From Bacillota bacterium (GTDB taxonomy: Bacteria; Bacillota; Clostridia; Acetivibrionales; DTU013), in the NCBI GenBank assembly GCA_023411575.1, contig JAEYOP010000009.1:1-64000 (forward strand): a stretch of DNA of 64,000 nt. Reading direction: 5' to 3'. Below, one piece after another: positions 44,018-52,754 of this stretch (within the stretch, counting starts at the first letter, position 1; every line of letters begins with the position of its first letter). The translations under genes and the position numbers were made by a program. A model generated the notes under the pieces. The model did no database searches and had not been told where the DNA came from. It saw only the letters and a program-made list of their open reading frames with translations.

Positions 44018-45259
44018 ATGAAAACCGAATGGAAAAAGAACATAGTCCTTTTCATAACAAGCCAGACCCTGTCCCTTTTAGGCTCTTCCCTGGTGCAGTA
44101 TGCAATCATGTGGTACATTACCCTCAATACCAAATCGGGCGTTATGATGACCATCTCCATTATTTGCGGCTTTGTCCCGACCTTTTTCCTATCCCCCTTT
44201 GCCGGGGTGTGGGCCGACCGGTACAACCGGAAAACGCTCATCATGCTGTCCGATTCCTTTATCGCCCTGACCACGCTCCTTATGGCCGTCTTGTTCCTTG
44301 CCGGGCACGGTTCCATGGGGCTTCTGTTCGCCATGTCCGCCTTGAGGGCGGTGGGGAGCGGCATCCAGACGCCGGCGGTAGGGGCTTTCCTTCCGCAGAT
44401 CGTCCCGGAGGAGCACCTGACAAAAGTCAACGGCATCAACGGCAGCATCCAGGCGGCGATCATGATTGCGTCCCCCATGCTGAGCGGTTTTCTGCTGACC
44501 TTTACCAAAATTGAACGGATTTTTTTCATTGACGTAGGTACTGCCGCAGTTGCCGTTTGCGTACTGCTGTTCTTCCTCCGGGTGCCGCCCCACAAAAAGG
44601 CAATGGATGCCACGCAGATCAACTATTTCACGGATCTGGCCAAAGGTATTTCCTACATCCGGAGTCATTCCTACGTGAAAAAGTTCTTCCTTTTCTGCTC
44701 CATTTTCTTCTTCCTGGTTTCCCCCGCGGCTTTCCTGACGCCGCTTCAGGTGACCAGAAGCTTTGGCGGAGACGTGTGGCGGCTGACGGCGATCGAGATC
44801 GCATTTGCCCTGGGAATGCTGCTGGGAGGCGCTCTGATCGCCGCCTGGGGGGGGCTGAAAAACCGGGTCCATACCATGGCGCTGGCCAGCTTCGGCTTCA
44901 GCATCACCACCATTTTGCTGGGCGTCGTGCCCGTCTTTTGGATTTACCTTGCGATCATGCTTGCAACCGGACTGTGCATGCCTTTGTTCAACACGCCTTC
45001 CACCGTTCTGCTCCAGGAAAAGGTGGAGCCGGATTTTCTCGGCCGCGTATTCGGCGTCATGGGGATGATCTCCAGCTCCGTGATGCCCCTGGGGATGCTG
45101 GTGTTCGGCCCGGTTGCCGATGCGGTCCGGATCGAGTGGCTGCTGATCGGAACCGGCATTCTGATGTTTATACAGAGCTTCTTTATCCTCGGGAGCCGGG
45201 ATCTTGTGGAGGCCGGCCAGCCAAAACCCGCAGCGGGCGGCGGGGGGCCTGCGGCATGA
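44018..45259 (+). CDS. MFS family efflux transporter
   Basis: 413 residues with about twelve membrane segments. The loop between segments 2 and 3 is PFAGVWADRYNRKTLIM, the MFS signature with Asp and Arg intact. It resembles MFS_3 members such as macrolide or enterobactin exporters (ITSQTLSLLGSSLVQYAI). The drug or metabolite is unknown. It ends in a Gly/Ala-rich cytoplasmic tail. Confidence 0.88.
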   Translation: MKTEWKKNIVLFITSQTLSLLGSSLVQYAIMWYITLNTKSGVMMTISIICGFVPTFFLSPFAGVWADRYNRKTLIMLSDSFIALTTLLMAVLFLAGHGSMGLLFAMSALRAVGSGIQTPAVGAFLPQIVPEEHLTKVNGINGSIQAAIMIASPMLSGFLLTFTKIERIFFIDVGTAAVAVCVLLFFLRVPPHKKAMDATQINYFTDLAKGISYIRSHSYVKKFFLFCSIFFFLVSPAAFLTPLQVTRSFGGDVWRLTAIEIAFALGMLLGGALIAAWGGLKNRVHTMALASFGFSITTILLGVVPVFWIYLAIMLATGLCMPLFNTPSTVLLQEKVEPDFLGRVFGVMGMISSSVMPLGMLVFGPVADAVRIEWLLIGTGILMFIQSFFILGSRDLVEAGQPKPAAGGGGPAA

Positions 45260-45298
45260 TCCGTGCCGCAGGACGGCGGCGACCTTTTGAGAAAATCC

Positions 45299-45326
45299 TT
45301 GAACTGGTCTCAATGTGTGTTATAAT
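45299..45326 (+). promoter_or_regulatory. Possible promoter for the EF-G-like gene
   Basis: TTGAAC (45299-45304), 16-base spacer, TATAAT (45321-45326), about 95 bases before the start codon. A further AT-rich segment to 45400 may carry a second promoter. Confidence 0.5.
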
Positions 45327-45422
45327 ATACATTGTGTCAAATAATTCCCGTTTTTCTTGAATGATTTTGCTATTATATAGGAAATATAATATAAGCTGGT
45401 AATAAAACAAGGGGGAATTCAT

Positions 45423-47513
45423 ATGAAGGATTATACCGTGGATAAGCTCCGCAACGTGTGCCTCATGTCACATGGCGGGGCGGGCAAGACAACTTTGGCG
45501 GAGGCGATGTTGTTCAACACCGGGGTCCTCGACAGATTTGGCAAGGTGAACGACGGAACCACCACGACGGATTACGATCCCGAGGAAGTCAAAAGAAAGA
45601 TTACCATCAGCACTGCAATCGCTCCCTGCGAATGGAAGGATTGCAAGATCAATGTCATCGACACCCCCGGCTACTTCGACTTTGTAGGCGAAGTGAAGCA
45701 GGGAATCCGCGTTTCCGATGGCGCTGTCATCCTTGTTCCTGCAAAGGGCGGCGTGGCGGTAGGTACCGAAAAAGCATGGGCCTACGCAAAAGAGCAGGGA
45801 ATCCCCAAACTGTTTTTTGTAAGCAAAATGGATGAAGAAAATGCAAATTTCTTCGAAGTGCTGGGTCAGTTGACCAATACCTTCGGCAAAGGGGTCATTG
45901 CATTTCAGCTCCCGATTATTGAAAATGAGAAATTTACCGGCTTTATAGATGTTCTTGGAATGACTGCGAAAAAATTCGACAAGGATAAGCTGGTGGACAC
46001 AGCAATTCCTGCCGGTTTAAATGATAAGATATCGACCATCAGGGACGCTCTGAATGAAGCGATTGCGGAAACGAGCGAGGATCTGATGGAAAAATTCTTC
46101 GGCGGCGAGGAATTTACCGCGGAAGATATCAAAAAAGGACTCTGCCTCGGCGTGGCGGACGGCTCCATCGTTCCCGTGCTTTGCGGCTCGGCCCTCCTGA
46201 ACCAGGGCATACAGACTCTTATGGATACCGTCATCGAATATATGCCCTCCCCGAATACCAAGCCTACGGTCAAAGCACTGAAAGCGGGCACGGACACCCA
46301 GGTCGAGCTGAAGACGGCCCCGGAGGAAAGCATGTCCGCGCTGGTGTTCAAGACCATTGCCGACCCCTTCGTCGGAAAGATCTCCATGTTCCGGGTATAT
46401 TCCGGTACGTTCAAATCGGACGCGGTTGTCTATAACTCCACTACGGAGAAGACGGAAAAAACGGCACAAGTATTCATGCTCAGGGGCAAAAAGCAGATTC
46501 CCGTAGACAAGCTGATTGCGGGCGACATCGGAGCGGTTGCCAAATTGCAGTATACCAACACCAACGATACCCTGTGCGACCAGGCCAAGCCGGTCGTGCT
46601 TGACAAGATCGAATTCCCCGAACCCGCCCTTTCCCTGGCGGTAGAGCCGAAGGCGAAGGGGGACGAGGAAAAGATCGGGTCCGGCCTGAACAGGCTGCAG
46701 GATGAAGATCCCACCTTCAAGGTGGCATTGAATACGGAGACCCACCAGACCGTTATTTCCGGCGTCGGCGAACAGCACCTCGACGTCATCGTCAGCAAGC
46801 TGAAGGCCAAATTCGGCGTTTCGGTCAACCTGGTCGATCCGAAGGTTCCGTACCGGGAGACCATCAAGAAGAAGGTCAAGGTGGAAGGCAAGCACAAGAA
46901 GCAGTCCGGCGGTCACGGCCAGTTCGGGCACGTCTGGGTCGAATTCGAACACGGTGAAAACGAAGACCTTACCTTTGAAGAAAAGATCTTCGGCGGCTCT
47001 GTTCCGAAGCAGTACCATCCGGCTGTTGAAAAAGGTCTGCGGGAAGCGATCCCCCATGGTGTTCTGGCAGGATATCCGGTAGTTCACCTGAAAGCAACCT
47101 TGGTGGACGGGTCCTACCATGACGTGGACTCTTCGGAAATGGCCTTCAAAATTGCCGCCCGTCTTGCATACAAGAAGGGGCTTCCGATGGCGACGCCGGC
47201 TCTGCTGGAGCCTGTCAGCCACGTTGAGGTTTATATACCGGACAGCTACATGGGCGATATCATCGGCGACCTCAACAAGAGAAGGGGCAGGATCCTTGGC
47301 ATGAACCCGATGGAGGGCGGCTTGCAGCAGGTGGTTGCGGACGTTCCGTCGGCAGAAATGTTCAAGTATGCCAATGACCTCCGGTCCATGACCCAGGGCA
47401 GGGGCTATTTCAGCCAGAAGTTCGACCGGTACGAGGAAGCTCCGGCCAACGTGGCCCAGAAGGTCATTGAAGAAGCCAAGAAGACCATGGTCGAGGAAGA
47501 CGAAGAAGAATAA
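45423..47513 (+). CDS. Elongation factor G paralogue (EF-G2 type)
   Basis: 696 residues; GGGGG precedes the ATG. GTP-binding motifs differ from canonical EF-G: G1 is SHGGAGKTT instead of AHIDAGKTT, switch I reads TTDYDPEEVKRKITI, G3 is DTPGYFDF, and G4 is SKMD rather than NKMD. Domains II to V are complete (for example GGHGQFGHVWVEFE). These features place it in the EF-G-like subfamily found beside a normal fusA. Its role is unclear; some members support ribosome function under stress. No rpsL/rpsG/tuf neighbours are seen, also arguing that it is not the main EF-G. Confidence 0.93.
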   Translation: MKDYTVDKLRNVCLMSHGGAGKTTLAEAMLFNTGVLDRFGKVNDGTTTTDYDPEEVKRKITISTAIAPCEWKDCKINVIDTPGYFDFVGEVKQGIRVSDGAVILVPAKGGVAVGTEKAWAYAKEQGIPKLFFVSKMDEENANFFEVLGQLTNTFGKGVIAFQLPIIENEKFTGFIDVLGMTAKKFDKDKLVDTAIPAGLNDKISTIRDALNEAIAETSEDLMEKFFGGEEFTAEDIKKGLCLGVADGSIVPVLCGSALLNQGIQTLMDTVIEYMPSPNTKPTVKALKAGTDTQVELKTAPEESMSALVFKTIADPFVGKISMFRVYSGTFKSDAVVYNSTTEKTEKTAQVFMLRGKKQIPVDKLIAGDIGAVAKLQYTNTNDTLCDQAKPVVLDKIEFPEPALSLAVEPKAKGDEEKIGSGLNRLQDEDPTFKVALNTETHQTVISGVGEQHLDVIVSKLKAKFGVSVNLVDPKVPYRETIKKKVKVEGKHKKQSGGHGQFGHVWVEFEHGENEDLTFEEKIFGGSVPKQYHPAVEKGLREAIPHGVLAGYPVVHLKATLVDGSYHDVDSSEMAFKIAARLAYKKGLPMATPALLEPVSHVEVYIPDSYMGDIIGDLNKRRGRILGMNPMEGGLQQVVADVPSAEMFKYANDLRSMTQGRGYFSQKFDRYEEAPANVAQKVIEEAKKTMVEEDEEE

Positions 47514-47535
47514 TTCCTTTGCGGATAAAATTGCG

Positions 47536-47562
47536 GAGCTGCCTGAAAAGGCAGCTCTTTTT
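47536..47562 (+). terminator. Rho-independent terminator
   Basis: GAGCTGCCT and AGGCAGCTC pair around GAAA, followed by TTTTT; 22 bases after the EF-G-like stop. Confidence 0.9.
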
Positions 47563-47772
47563 GCCTCTTCGGCATAGTGTCATCTTGCCGCAAACACGGT
47601 GCATTTTGCACAGACAAATTGCACTAGCGATGGGGCTCGATGCCCCTGAGATTTTGATTGCAAGGGATGTTTTTTTTTCGAATTCGGTTGTATAGTATTA
47701 CTAGTGGGTAAATAGTTAGTTGGATAAGCAGAAAAAAGGAGAGTTATGCCAGCCACCGGAGGGGTGTTTCTA

Positions 47773-48948
47773 ATGAAGAGGATTTTGCTGATTGACAATG
47801 AAGTACAGGTACTCAAAGACCTTACCCGGCTTTTTGAGGGGACCGAATACGAAGTGGTGACCGCACAGAGCGGTGCGGAAGCCCTGGAAAAGCTCCAATA
47901 CGAAAGCGTCAAAATGGTAGTCAGCGATGTGAGAATGCCGGATATGGACGGGTATGAACTCCTTGCCAAAATAAAGGCGATGTTTCCGAAAATCATGCGG
48001 GTGATCCTGTGCGGTTACTCCGATGAGCAGATTGTTTTCAAGGCGCTTCAGAAGAACATCGCCAAATTGTATATATTGAAGCCCTGGGAGGATGAGAAAT
48101 TCCGGAACCTTGTGGAGCAAATGTTTGAAACCGAACGGATCTTGGGCAACACCAACCTTTTATCCCTCATCAACAACATCGAAAATCTTCCCACCATTCA
48201 GACCAATTACCAGAGAATTCTTGACCTGATCGACGACAGGGACGCCGATATTTCCCGGATTGCCTTCCATATCGAAAAGGACGCGTCCATTTCCGCAAAA
48301 ATACTGCAGGTGGCCAATTCCGCGTTCTACGGGATGAAGTCCGGCTCCGTCCGGCAGGCGGTTTCCTATATAGGACTGGACAACACGAAGAAGCTCATAT
48401 TATCCACCTCCATCATCGATGCGATGAATGAGTCCGGCCCGTCCGGCAAGGCGATCGATTCCATCTGGAAGCAATCCTTTCTTTCCAACAGGCTGCTGGC
48501 CTTCATTTACGAAAGGCACCTTGGCAGGAAGGTCCCGGATGCCTATTCCACAGCGGCTCTGCTGCAGAATATCGGAATGATTTTTTTCCTGAAGTATTTC
48601 AAAACGGAGTATTTAAAGCTCCGGCAGTTCGCGCAGAAAAACAAGGTGGAGGAACGCAAACTGGAAAAGGATATTTTCAACGCGTCCCACACGGAGGTTG
48701 GAGGATATCTGCTTCAATGGTGGGATCTGCCCTACCCAATCATTGAAGCGGCGCTGTTTCACCATGATCCCCTGGACAAGAGCGTGATCAACCGTGAATT
48801 GCTGTATTGCACCCATATCGCAAACGAATATGCACTGGAAATGAGCGACGTTTCCAGCATATTTACCTTGGAAGAAAAGGTATTTGACCTGCTTAACTTT
48901 ACAAAAGAGGAGTTCGAAACATCCCTTTCGGATTTCAAAGCGCAATAG
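47773..48948 (+). CDS. Response regulator with HDOD output domain
   Basis: 391 residues from ATG 47773 (GGAGGGG upstream); ATG 47746, nine codons earlier with AAAGGAG, is an equally plausible start. Receiver about 1-120: phospho-acceptor Asp52 (SDVRMP), Lys in YILKPW; the first acidic pair reads DN rather than DD. An HDOD domain follows (about 140-335: LPTIQTNYQRILDLID, ISAKILQVANSAFYGM, AALLQNIG). HDOD proteins act in signal relay, often with chemotaxis or c-di-GMP pathways. Monocistronic. Confidence 0.9.
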   Translation: MKRILLIDNEVQVLKDLTRLFEGTEYEVVTAQSGAEALEKLQYESVKMVVSDVRMPDMDGYELLAKIKAMFPKIMRVILCGYSDEQIVFKALQKNIAKLYILKPWEDEKFRNLVEQMFETERILGNTNLLSLINNIENLPTIQTNYQRILDLIDDRDADISRIAFHIEKDASISAKILQVANSAFYGMKSGSVRQAVSYIGLDNTKKLILSTSIIDAMNESGPSGKAIDSIWKQSFLSNRLLAFIYERHLGRKVPDAYSTAALLQNIGMIFFLKYFKTEYLKLRQFAQKNKVEERKLEKDIFNASHTEVGGYLLQWWDLPYPIIEAALFHHDPLDKSVINRELLYCTHIANEYALEMSDVSSIFTLEEKVFDLLNFTKEEFETSLSDFKAQ

Positions 48949-49042
48949 GAAAAACGCCCCTGGAACTTTTTCGACAATGCCGCGTCAATATGTGTAAAAC
49001 CCGGAAGAGACAGAGATAAAAGGGGTGGAGGAGGAAATCAAA

Positions 49043-50167
49043 ATGATCAGAAGGATTCTTGGTATTGCGATGGCGGCATTGCTTCTGGTTTCAGCCATGG
49101 CAGGCTGCGGTTCCGCTATGGATCAGGCGACTACGGCGGCCATGCCCGCGGCGCCTGCTGCGAATCAGACGGAGAGCTATGCTGCCGCGGATATGCAGTT
49201 CAGCCGGGAAATGGACGGAGGCGCAGCCGTAGACAAGGCGGGAGGAACCGTCGATGCCTTCGGTGGCACGAAAACGGACAACGAGGCGAAAGCGGCGGCG
49301 CAAGCAGCGGGGAGCGCAGAGGAGCCGGCGGTGGGTTCCCTTGCCGGAACGGGAAGTACGATTGAAAATGTTTCCAATGCCATTCTGGCCGAGCGGAAAA
49401 TCATACGCAGCGCGAACCTCACCATTGAGGTAGAAAACTTCGACGAGGCCTACAACAAAATCGAAGGCATCATTCTCGGTATAGGCATCGTGCAGGATTC
49501 CAACGTTACCACGAACAAAATCTACATCGAAGACCAGTTGAAGCTGGTGAAAAGCGGCACCATCGTACTGCGGGTGAACAAGGACAAATTCGATTCCGTT
49601 ATCAATAACCTGAAAGGCATCGGAGAAGTATACAACCTGCAGATCAACGGCCAGGACGTGACCGACCAGTATATCGACACCGAATCCAAGCTGAGACTGC
49701 TCAAGCTGGAGCAGAGCAAGCTGGAAGCCTATCTGGAGAAGCTTGACGATCTCGACAAGATCTTCCGGGTGGAGAGCAGGCTGACCGAAATCCGCCAGGA
49801 AATCGAAAGCCTGACCGGCAATCTCAAAAAAATGAGCAGCCTGGTGGAGCTTTCCACCATTACCCTGACCCTGAATGAAAAATATCCGGATTCCGCCAAC
49901 CGGTACAAGACGCAAACCTACTGGGACAGACTGCTGAACAACCTGAAGTCCAGCCTGGAGAGCGTCGGAATGTTCCTTGGGGATCTGCTGGTTTTTATTA
50001 TCGCGGCGATCCCGGTTCTGGTCGTGTTCGGGTTGTTCATCCTGCTCGGCGTGTTTATCTACAGGCGGATTCCCCGGAGGAAAAGAGCACCCTATGCGCC
50101 GCCGGGAAACATTGTTGAGAATAGGAAGGACGAACAGCACCAGGAAAGAAATGACCAGCAGCAATAG
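49043..50167 (+). CDS. DUF4349 lipoprotein
   Basis: 374 residues; ATG 49043 follows GGAGGAGGAAATCAAA. Lipobox MAGC (Cys about 22), then a long Ala/Gly-rich linker. From about 115 the DUF4349 domain begins (RKIIRSANLTIEVENFDEAY), including a coiled coil about 220-285 (LRLLKLEQSKLEAYLEKLDD) and SLVELSTITLTL. A C-terminal membrane segment (LVFIIAAIPVLVVFGLFILLGVFIY) and a basic tail follow. It is thus anchored at both ends. Function unknown; the family is thought to act at the envelope. Confidence 0.88.
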   Translation: MIRRILGIAMAALLLVSAMAGCGSAMDQATTAAMPAAPAANQTESYAAADMQFSREMDGGAAVDKAGGTVDAFGGTKTDNEAKAAAQAAGSAEEPAVGSLAGTGSTIENVSNAILAERKIIRSANLTIEVENFDEAYNKIEGIILGIGIVQDSNVTTNKIYIEDQLKLVKSGTIVLRVNKDKFDSVINNLKGIGEVYNLQINGQDVTDQYIDTESKLRLLKLEQSKLEAYLEKLDDLDKIFRVESRLTEIRQEIESLTGNLKKMSSLVELSTITLTLNEKYPDSANRYKTQTYWDRLLNNLKSSLESVGMFLGDLLVFIIAAIPVLVVFGLFILLGVFIYRRIPRRKRAPYAPPGNIVENRKDEQHQERNDQQQ

Positions 50168-50199
50168 GAACGAACAGCAATAGGCAGAAATGCCTTGCC

Positions 50200-50230
50200 A
50201 AAGCCCGGACCAGGACGATCCGGGCTTTTT
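50200..50230 (+). terminator. Rho-independent terminator
   Basis: AAAGCCCGGA and TCCGGGCTTT pair around a short loop with TTTTT at the end. Confidence 0.9.
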
Positions 50231-50333
50231 CCATGCGCGGCGCAGCCGACTGGCCGGACGCAACGCCGCCGCGAATACAAAACCGGGCACCGGATCAAAA
50301 TAATAAAAATAGTATAGAGCGAGGAGACGCATC

Positions 50334-50522
50334 ATGGCAAATAAGAAGAATAAAACGAATATACGGGATGAGAGGATCGAAGACAATACGGCGTACGGTG
50401 AATTTATCCCGTCCTTCCAGCAGTGGATGACGCCGGACCGGCAGAGGAATATTGCCCGGAGGCTCGAGGATGTGACAAAAGGGGATGCGGAGAAAGGGAT
50501 AAAGCCAGATAAAGCCAGATAA
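50334..50522 (+). CDS. Small conserved-looking hypothetical protein
   Basis: 62 residues, highly charged (MANKKNKTNIRDERIED), with CGAGGAGACGC before the ATG. No membrane segment. The C-terminus is encoded by two copies of AAAGCCAGAT (50501-50520), so its end may vary between strains. No family recognised. Confidence 0.6.
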   Translation: MANKKNKTNIRDERIEDNTAYGEFIPSFQQWMTPDRQRNIARRLEDVTKGDAEKGIKPDKAR

Positions 50523-50552
50523 GGCCGGCAGGGCCTTTCTGCAAAATCAGGC

Positions 50553-50581
50553 TTGAATTCATCCTGCCTTTGCTTTATAAT
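50553..50581 (+). promoter_or_regulatory. Sigma-A promoter of the ctsR operon
   Basis: TTGAAT (50553-50558), 17-base spacer, TATAAT (50576-50581). Confidence 0.85.
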
Positions 50582-50590
50582 ATACTTGAA

Positions 50591-50607
50591 AGTCAAAGAA
50601 AGTCAAA
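50591..50607 (+). promoter_or_regulatory. CtsR operator (tandem heptad)
   Basis: AGTCAAA-GAA-AGTCAAA matches the CtsR box consensus of two direct heptads with a 3-base spacer. It lies just downstream of the -10, so CtsR would repress its own operon; McsB and heat relieve this in Bacillus. Confidence 0.92.
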
Positions 50608-50648
50608 ATCAACAAATGCGATTGTAAAATGGTTAGGAGTGGATGCGT

Positions 50649-51107
50649 GTGGCAAGGATGAGTGATATAATTGAAGCTTTTTTGAAGCAGATGATCAATG
50701 ATACGGACGGCGCCATCGAAATACAGCGCAACGAACTGGCAAGCCACTTCAATTGCGTGCCCTCGCAGATCAACTACGTTATTGATACAAGGTTCACCAC
50801 GGAAAGAGGATATTATGTCGAAAGCAGACGCGGCGGCGGCGGACATATCCGGATTAAAAGGGTAAACATCAGCAGGCCGGGCAACTATCTGATGCATATC
50901 GTCACCTCGATGGGGGACAGCATTTCCCAGCAGTCCGCGGAAGTGTTCATCAACAACTTCATGGATTATGAAGTGGTCAGCGAGCGGGAAGGGCTGATCC
51001 TGAAGGCAGCCACCAGCGACAAGGTGCTCGGCGGCATACCGATGCCCGGCCGGGACGTCCTGAGGGCGGTTATGCTGAAAAACATGCTGACCAGCCTGCT
51101 GGTGTAA
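50649..51107 (+). CDS. ctsR: Transcriptional repressor of class III stress genes
   Basis: 152 residues from GTG 50649, nine bases after GGAG; ATG 50643 is only three bases from it and less likely. N-terminal winged helix MSDIIEAFLKQMI...NELASHFNCVPSQINYVIDTRF with the glycine-rich wing SRRGGGGHIRI (about 60-70), and a C-terminal dimerisation domain. It binds the box at 50591 and represses clpC and related protease genes. First of four co-transcribed genes. Confidence 0.96.
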   Translation: MARMSDIIEAFLKQMINDTDGAIEIQRNELASHFNCVPSQINYVIDTRFTTERGYYVESRRGGGGHIRIKRVNISRPGNYLMHIVTSMGDSISQQSAEVFINNFMDYEVVSEREGLILKAATSDKVLGGIPMPGRDVLRAVMLKNMLTSLLV

Positions 51108-51166
51108 TGTTTACGAGGGTTTGCACAGGGTAAAAATCATAATGACGAGTAAGGGAGTGGGGGTTT

Positions 51167-51694
51167 ATGCTATGCCAGCAATGTCAGAAGAAAATGGCCA
51201 ATGTCCATTTTACACAGATCATAAACGGGAAAAAGGTTGAGATGTACCTCTGCGAGCAGTGCGCCGGTGAAAAGGGAAAGCTGGGCTTCAGTCCGCAGCT
51301 CAATCTTGGAGAGTTTCTCTGGGGATTCCTTCCGGGCCTGGGCGGCAGCGGCAATCCCTATCTGCAGGAGGAACAGCCGGCGGAAGTTCGCTGCAAAGGC
51401 TGCGGCATGAGCTTCGAAGATTTCCGGAAGACCGGAAAGCTTGGCTGCGGGGAATGCTACGACGTTTTCAGGGAGAACCTGACCCCGATCCTGCGCCGTC
51501 TCCACGGCAGCTCGGAGCATTTGGGGAAGGTTCCCCAAAGGGTGTCGGACCGGATCCGCAATTCCAATGAGATCGAGAAGCTCAGAACGGAGCTGACGGC
51601 GGCGATCGGCAATGAGGAATATGAGAAGGCGGCGGAGCTGCGGGACCGGATAAGAAGCCTGGAGAGCGCCGGCAGCCAGCGCGGAGGTGTGTAG
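51167..51694 (+). CDS. mcsA: McsA, activator of the arginine kinase McsB
   Basis: 175 residues. Four Cys-X2-Cys pairs (CQQC, CEQC, CKGC, CGEC) form two zinc sites, and a C-terminal UVR helix-hairpin lies at about 138-170 (EIEKLRTELTAAIGNEEYEKAAEL). McsA binds and stimulates McsB and takes part in heavy-metal and heat stress responses. It lies between ctsR and mcsB as in other Bacillota. Confidence 0.95.
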   Translation: MLCQQCQKKMANVHFTQIINGKKVEMYLCEQCAGEKGKLGFSPQLNLGEFLWGFLPGLGGSGNPYLQEEQPAEVRCKGCGMSFEDFRKTGKLGCGECYDVFRENLTPILRRLHGSSEHLGKVPQRVSDRIRNSNEIEKLRTELTAAIGNEEYEKAAELRDRIRSLESAGSQRGGV

Positions 51695-51695
51695 T

Positions 51696-52754
51696 ATGAA
51701 ACAGGAAAATGTCAAACCGGTGCCGGAAGCCGACGTGGCCATCAGCAGCAGGATCAGGCTTGCCAGGAACCTGGATGCGTATCCCTTCACCCCCAGGCTG
51801 ACCCGCGTCCAGGAGACGGAGATCCTCGGGAAGGTAAAGGAAGCGGTTTTCACCAGCGATACCGCCGATATGGGCGAGCTTTCCTATTATGAGATCAACA
51901 AGCTGGAGCCGATGGATAAGCAGCTGCTTGTGGAAAAACATCTGATCAGCCCCGATTTTGCGGAAGGGGAAGGGGACAGGGCGGTTATCGTCAACCAAAA
52001 GGAAAATATCAGCATCATGGTCAATGAAGAGGACCATTTGAGGCTTCAATGCATCTTCCCGGGAATGCAGTTGGAAACGGCATGGCAGCTTTGCAGCAGC
52101 CTTGATACGCAGCTGGAGGGGAAGCTGGATTTTGCGTTTGACAAAAGCAGCGGGTACCTGACCTGCTGCCCCACCAATGCGGGAACGGGTATCCGGGCCT
52201 CCGTGATGCTGCACCTGCCCGCGCTGTCCATGACGGGGTATATCAAGGGCATCCTTGAAAGCTGCGGCAAGCTAGGCGTGGCGGTCCGGGGCATCTATGG
52301 CGAAAACAGCGAGGCTTCGGGCAACATGTTCCAGATCTCCAACCAGGTGACGCTGGGACAGACGGAGGAGGAAATCATCGCCGGCATCGTCAATATTACG
52401 GCCCAGATTACGGAGCAGGAGAGGATTCTGAGGGCGGAACTGTACAAGCAGAATCCGATGCGGTTTGAGGACCGGATCTTCCGGTCCCTGGGCATTTTGA
52501 AAAACGCCCGGATCATCTCGACGGAGGAAAGCCTGAAACTGCTCTCGGATGTGAGGCTTGGCATCATAATGGGCATGATGGGCGGAATGGAATTGAACGA
52601 ACTGAACGAACTGATGGTGGAAATACAACCCGCCTATCTTCAAAAGCTGTCAAGCAGGCAGTTGTCCCCGGACGAAAGAGATACGGGGCGCGCAACGCTG
52701 CTGAGGAGCAAACTGGCGGCCTGCATACAGGAATGGAAACGGAGTGATGAATAA
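51696..52754 (+). CDS. mcsB: Protein-arginine kinase McsB
   Basis: 352 residues from ATG 51696, preceded by GGAGG; the frame opens at a GTG at 51687. Phosphagen-kinase-like catalytic domain with SSRIRLARNL, the catalytic segment CCPTNAGTGIRASVMLHLPAL, and phosphate-binding Arg residues. A C-terminal arginine-rich regulatory part follows (ARIISTEESLKLLSDVRLG). It phosphorylates arginines on misfolded proteins, tagging them for ClpC/ClpP. Its TAA overlaps the clpC ATG by one base (TAATG). Confidence 0.95.
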   Translation: MKQENVKPVPEADVAISSRIRLARNLDAYPFTPRLTRVQETEILGKVKEAVFTSDTADMGELSYYEINKLEPMDKQLLVEKHLISPDFAEGEGDRAVIVNQKENISIMVNEEDHLRLQCIFPGMQLETAWQLCSSLDTQLEGKLDFAFDKSSGYLTCCPTNAGTGIRASVMLHLPALSMTGYIKGILESCGKLGVAVRGIYGENSEASGNMFQISNQVTLGQTEEEIIAGIVNITAQITEQERILRAELYKQNPMRFEDRIFRSLGILKNARIISTEESLKLLSDVRLGIIMGMMGGMELNELNELMVEIQPAYLQKLSSRQLSPDERDTGRATLLRSKLAACIQEWKRSDE

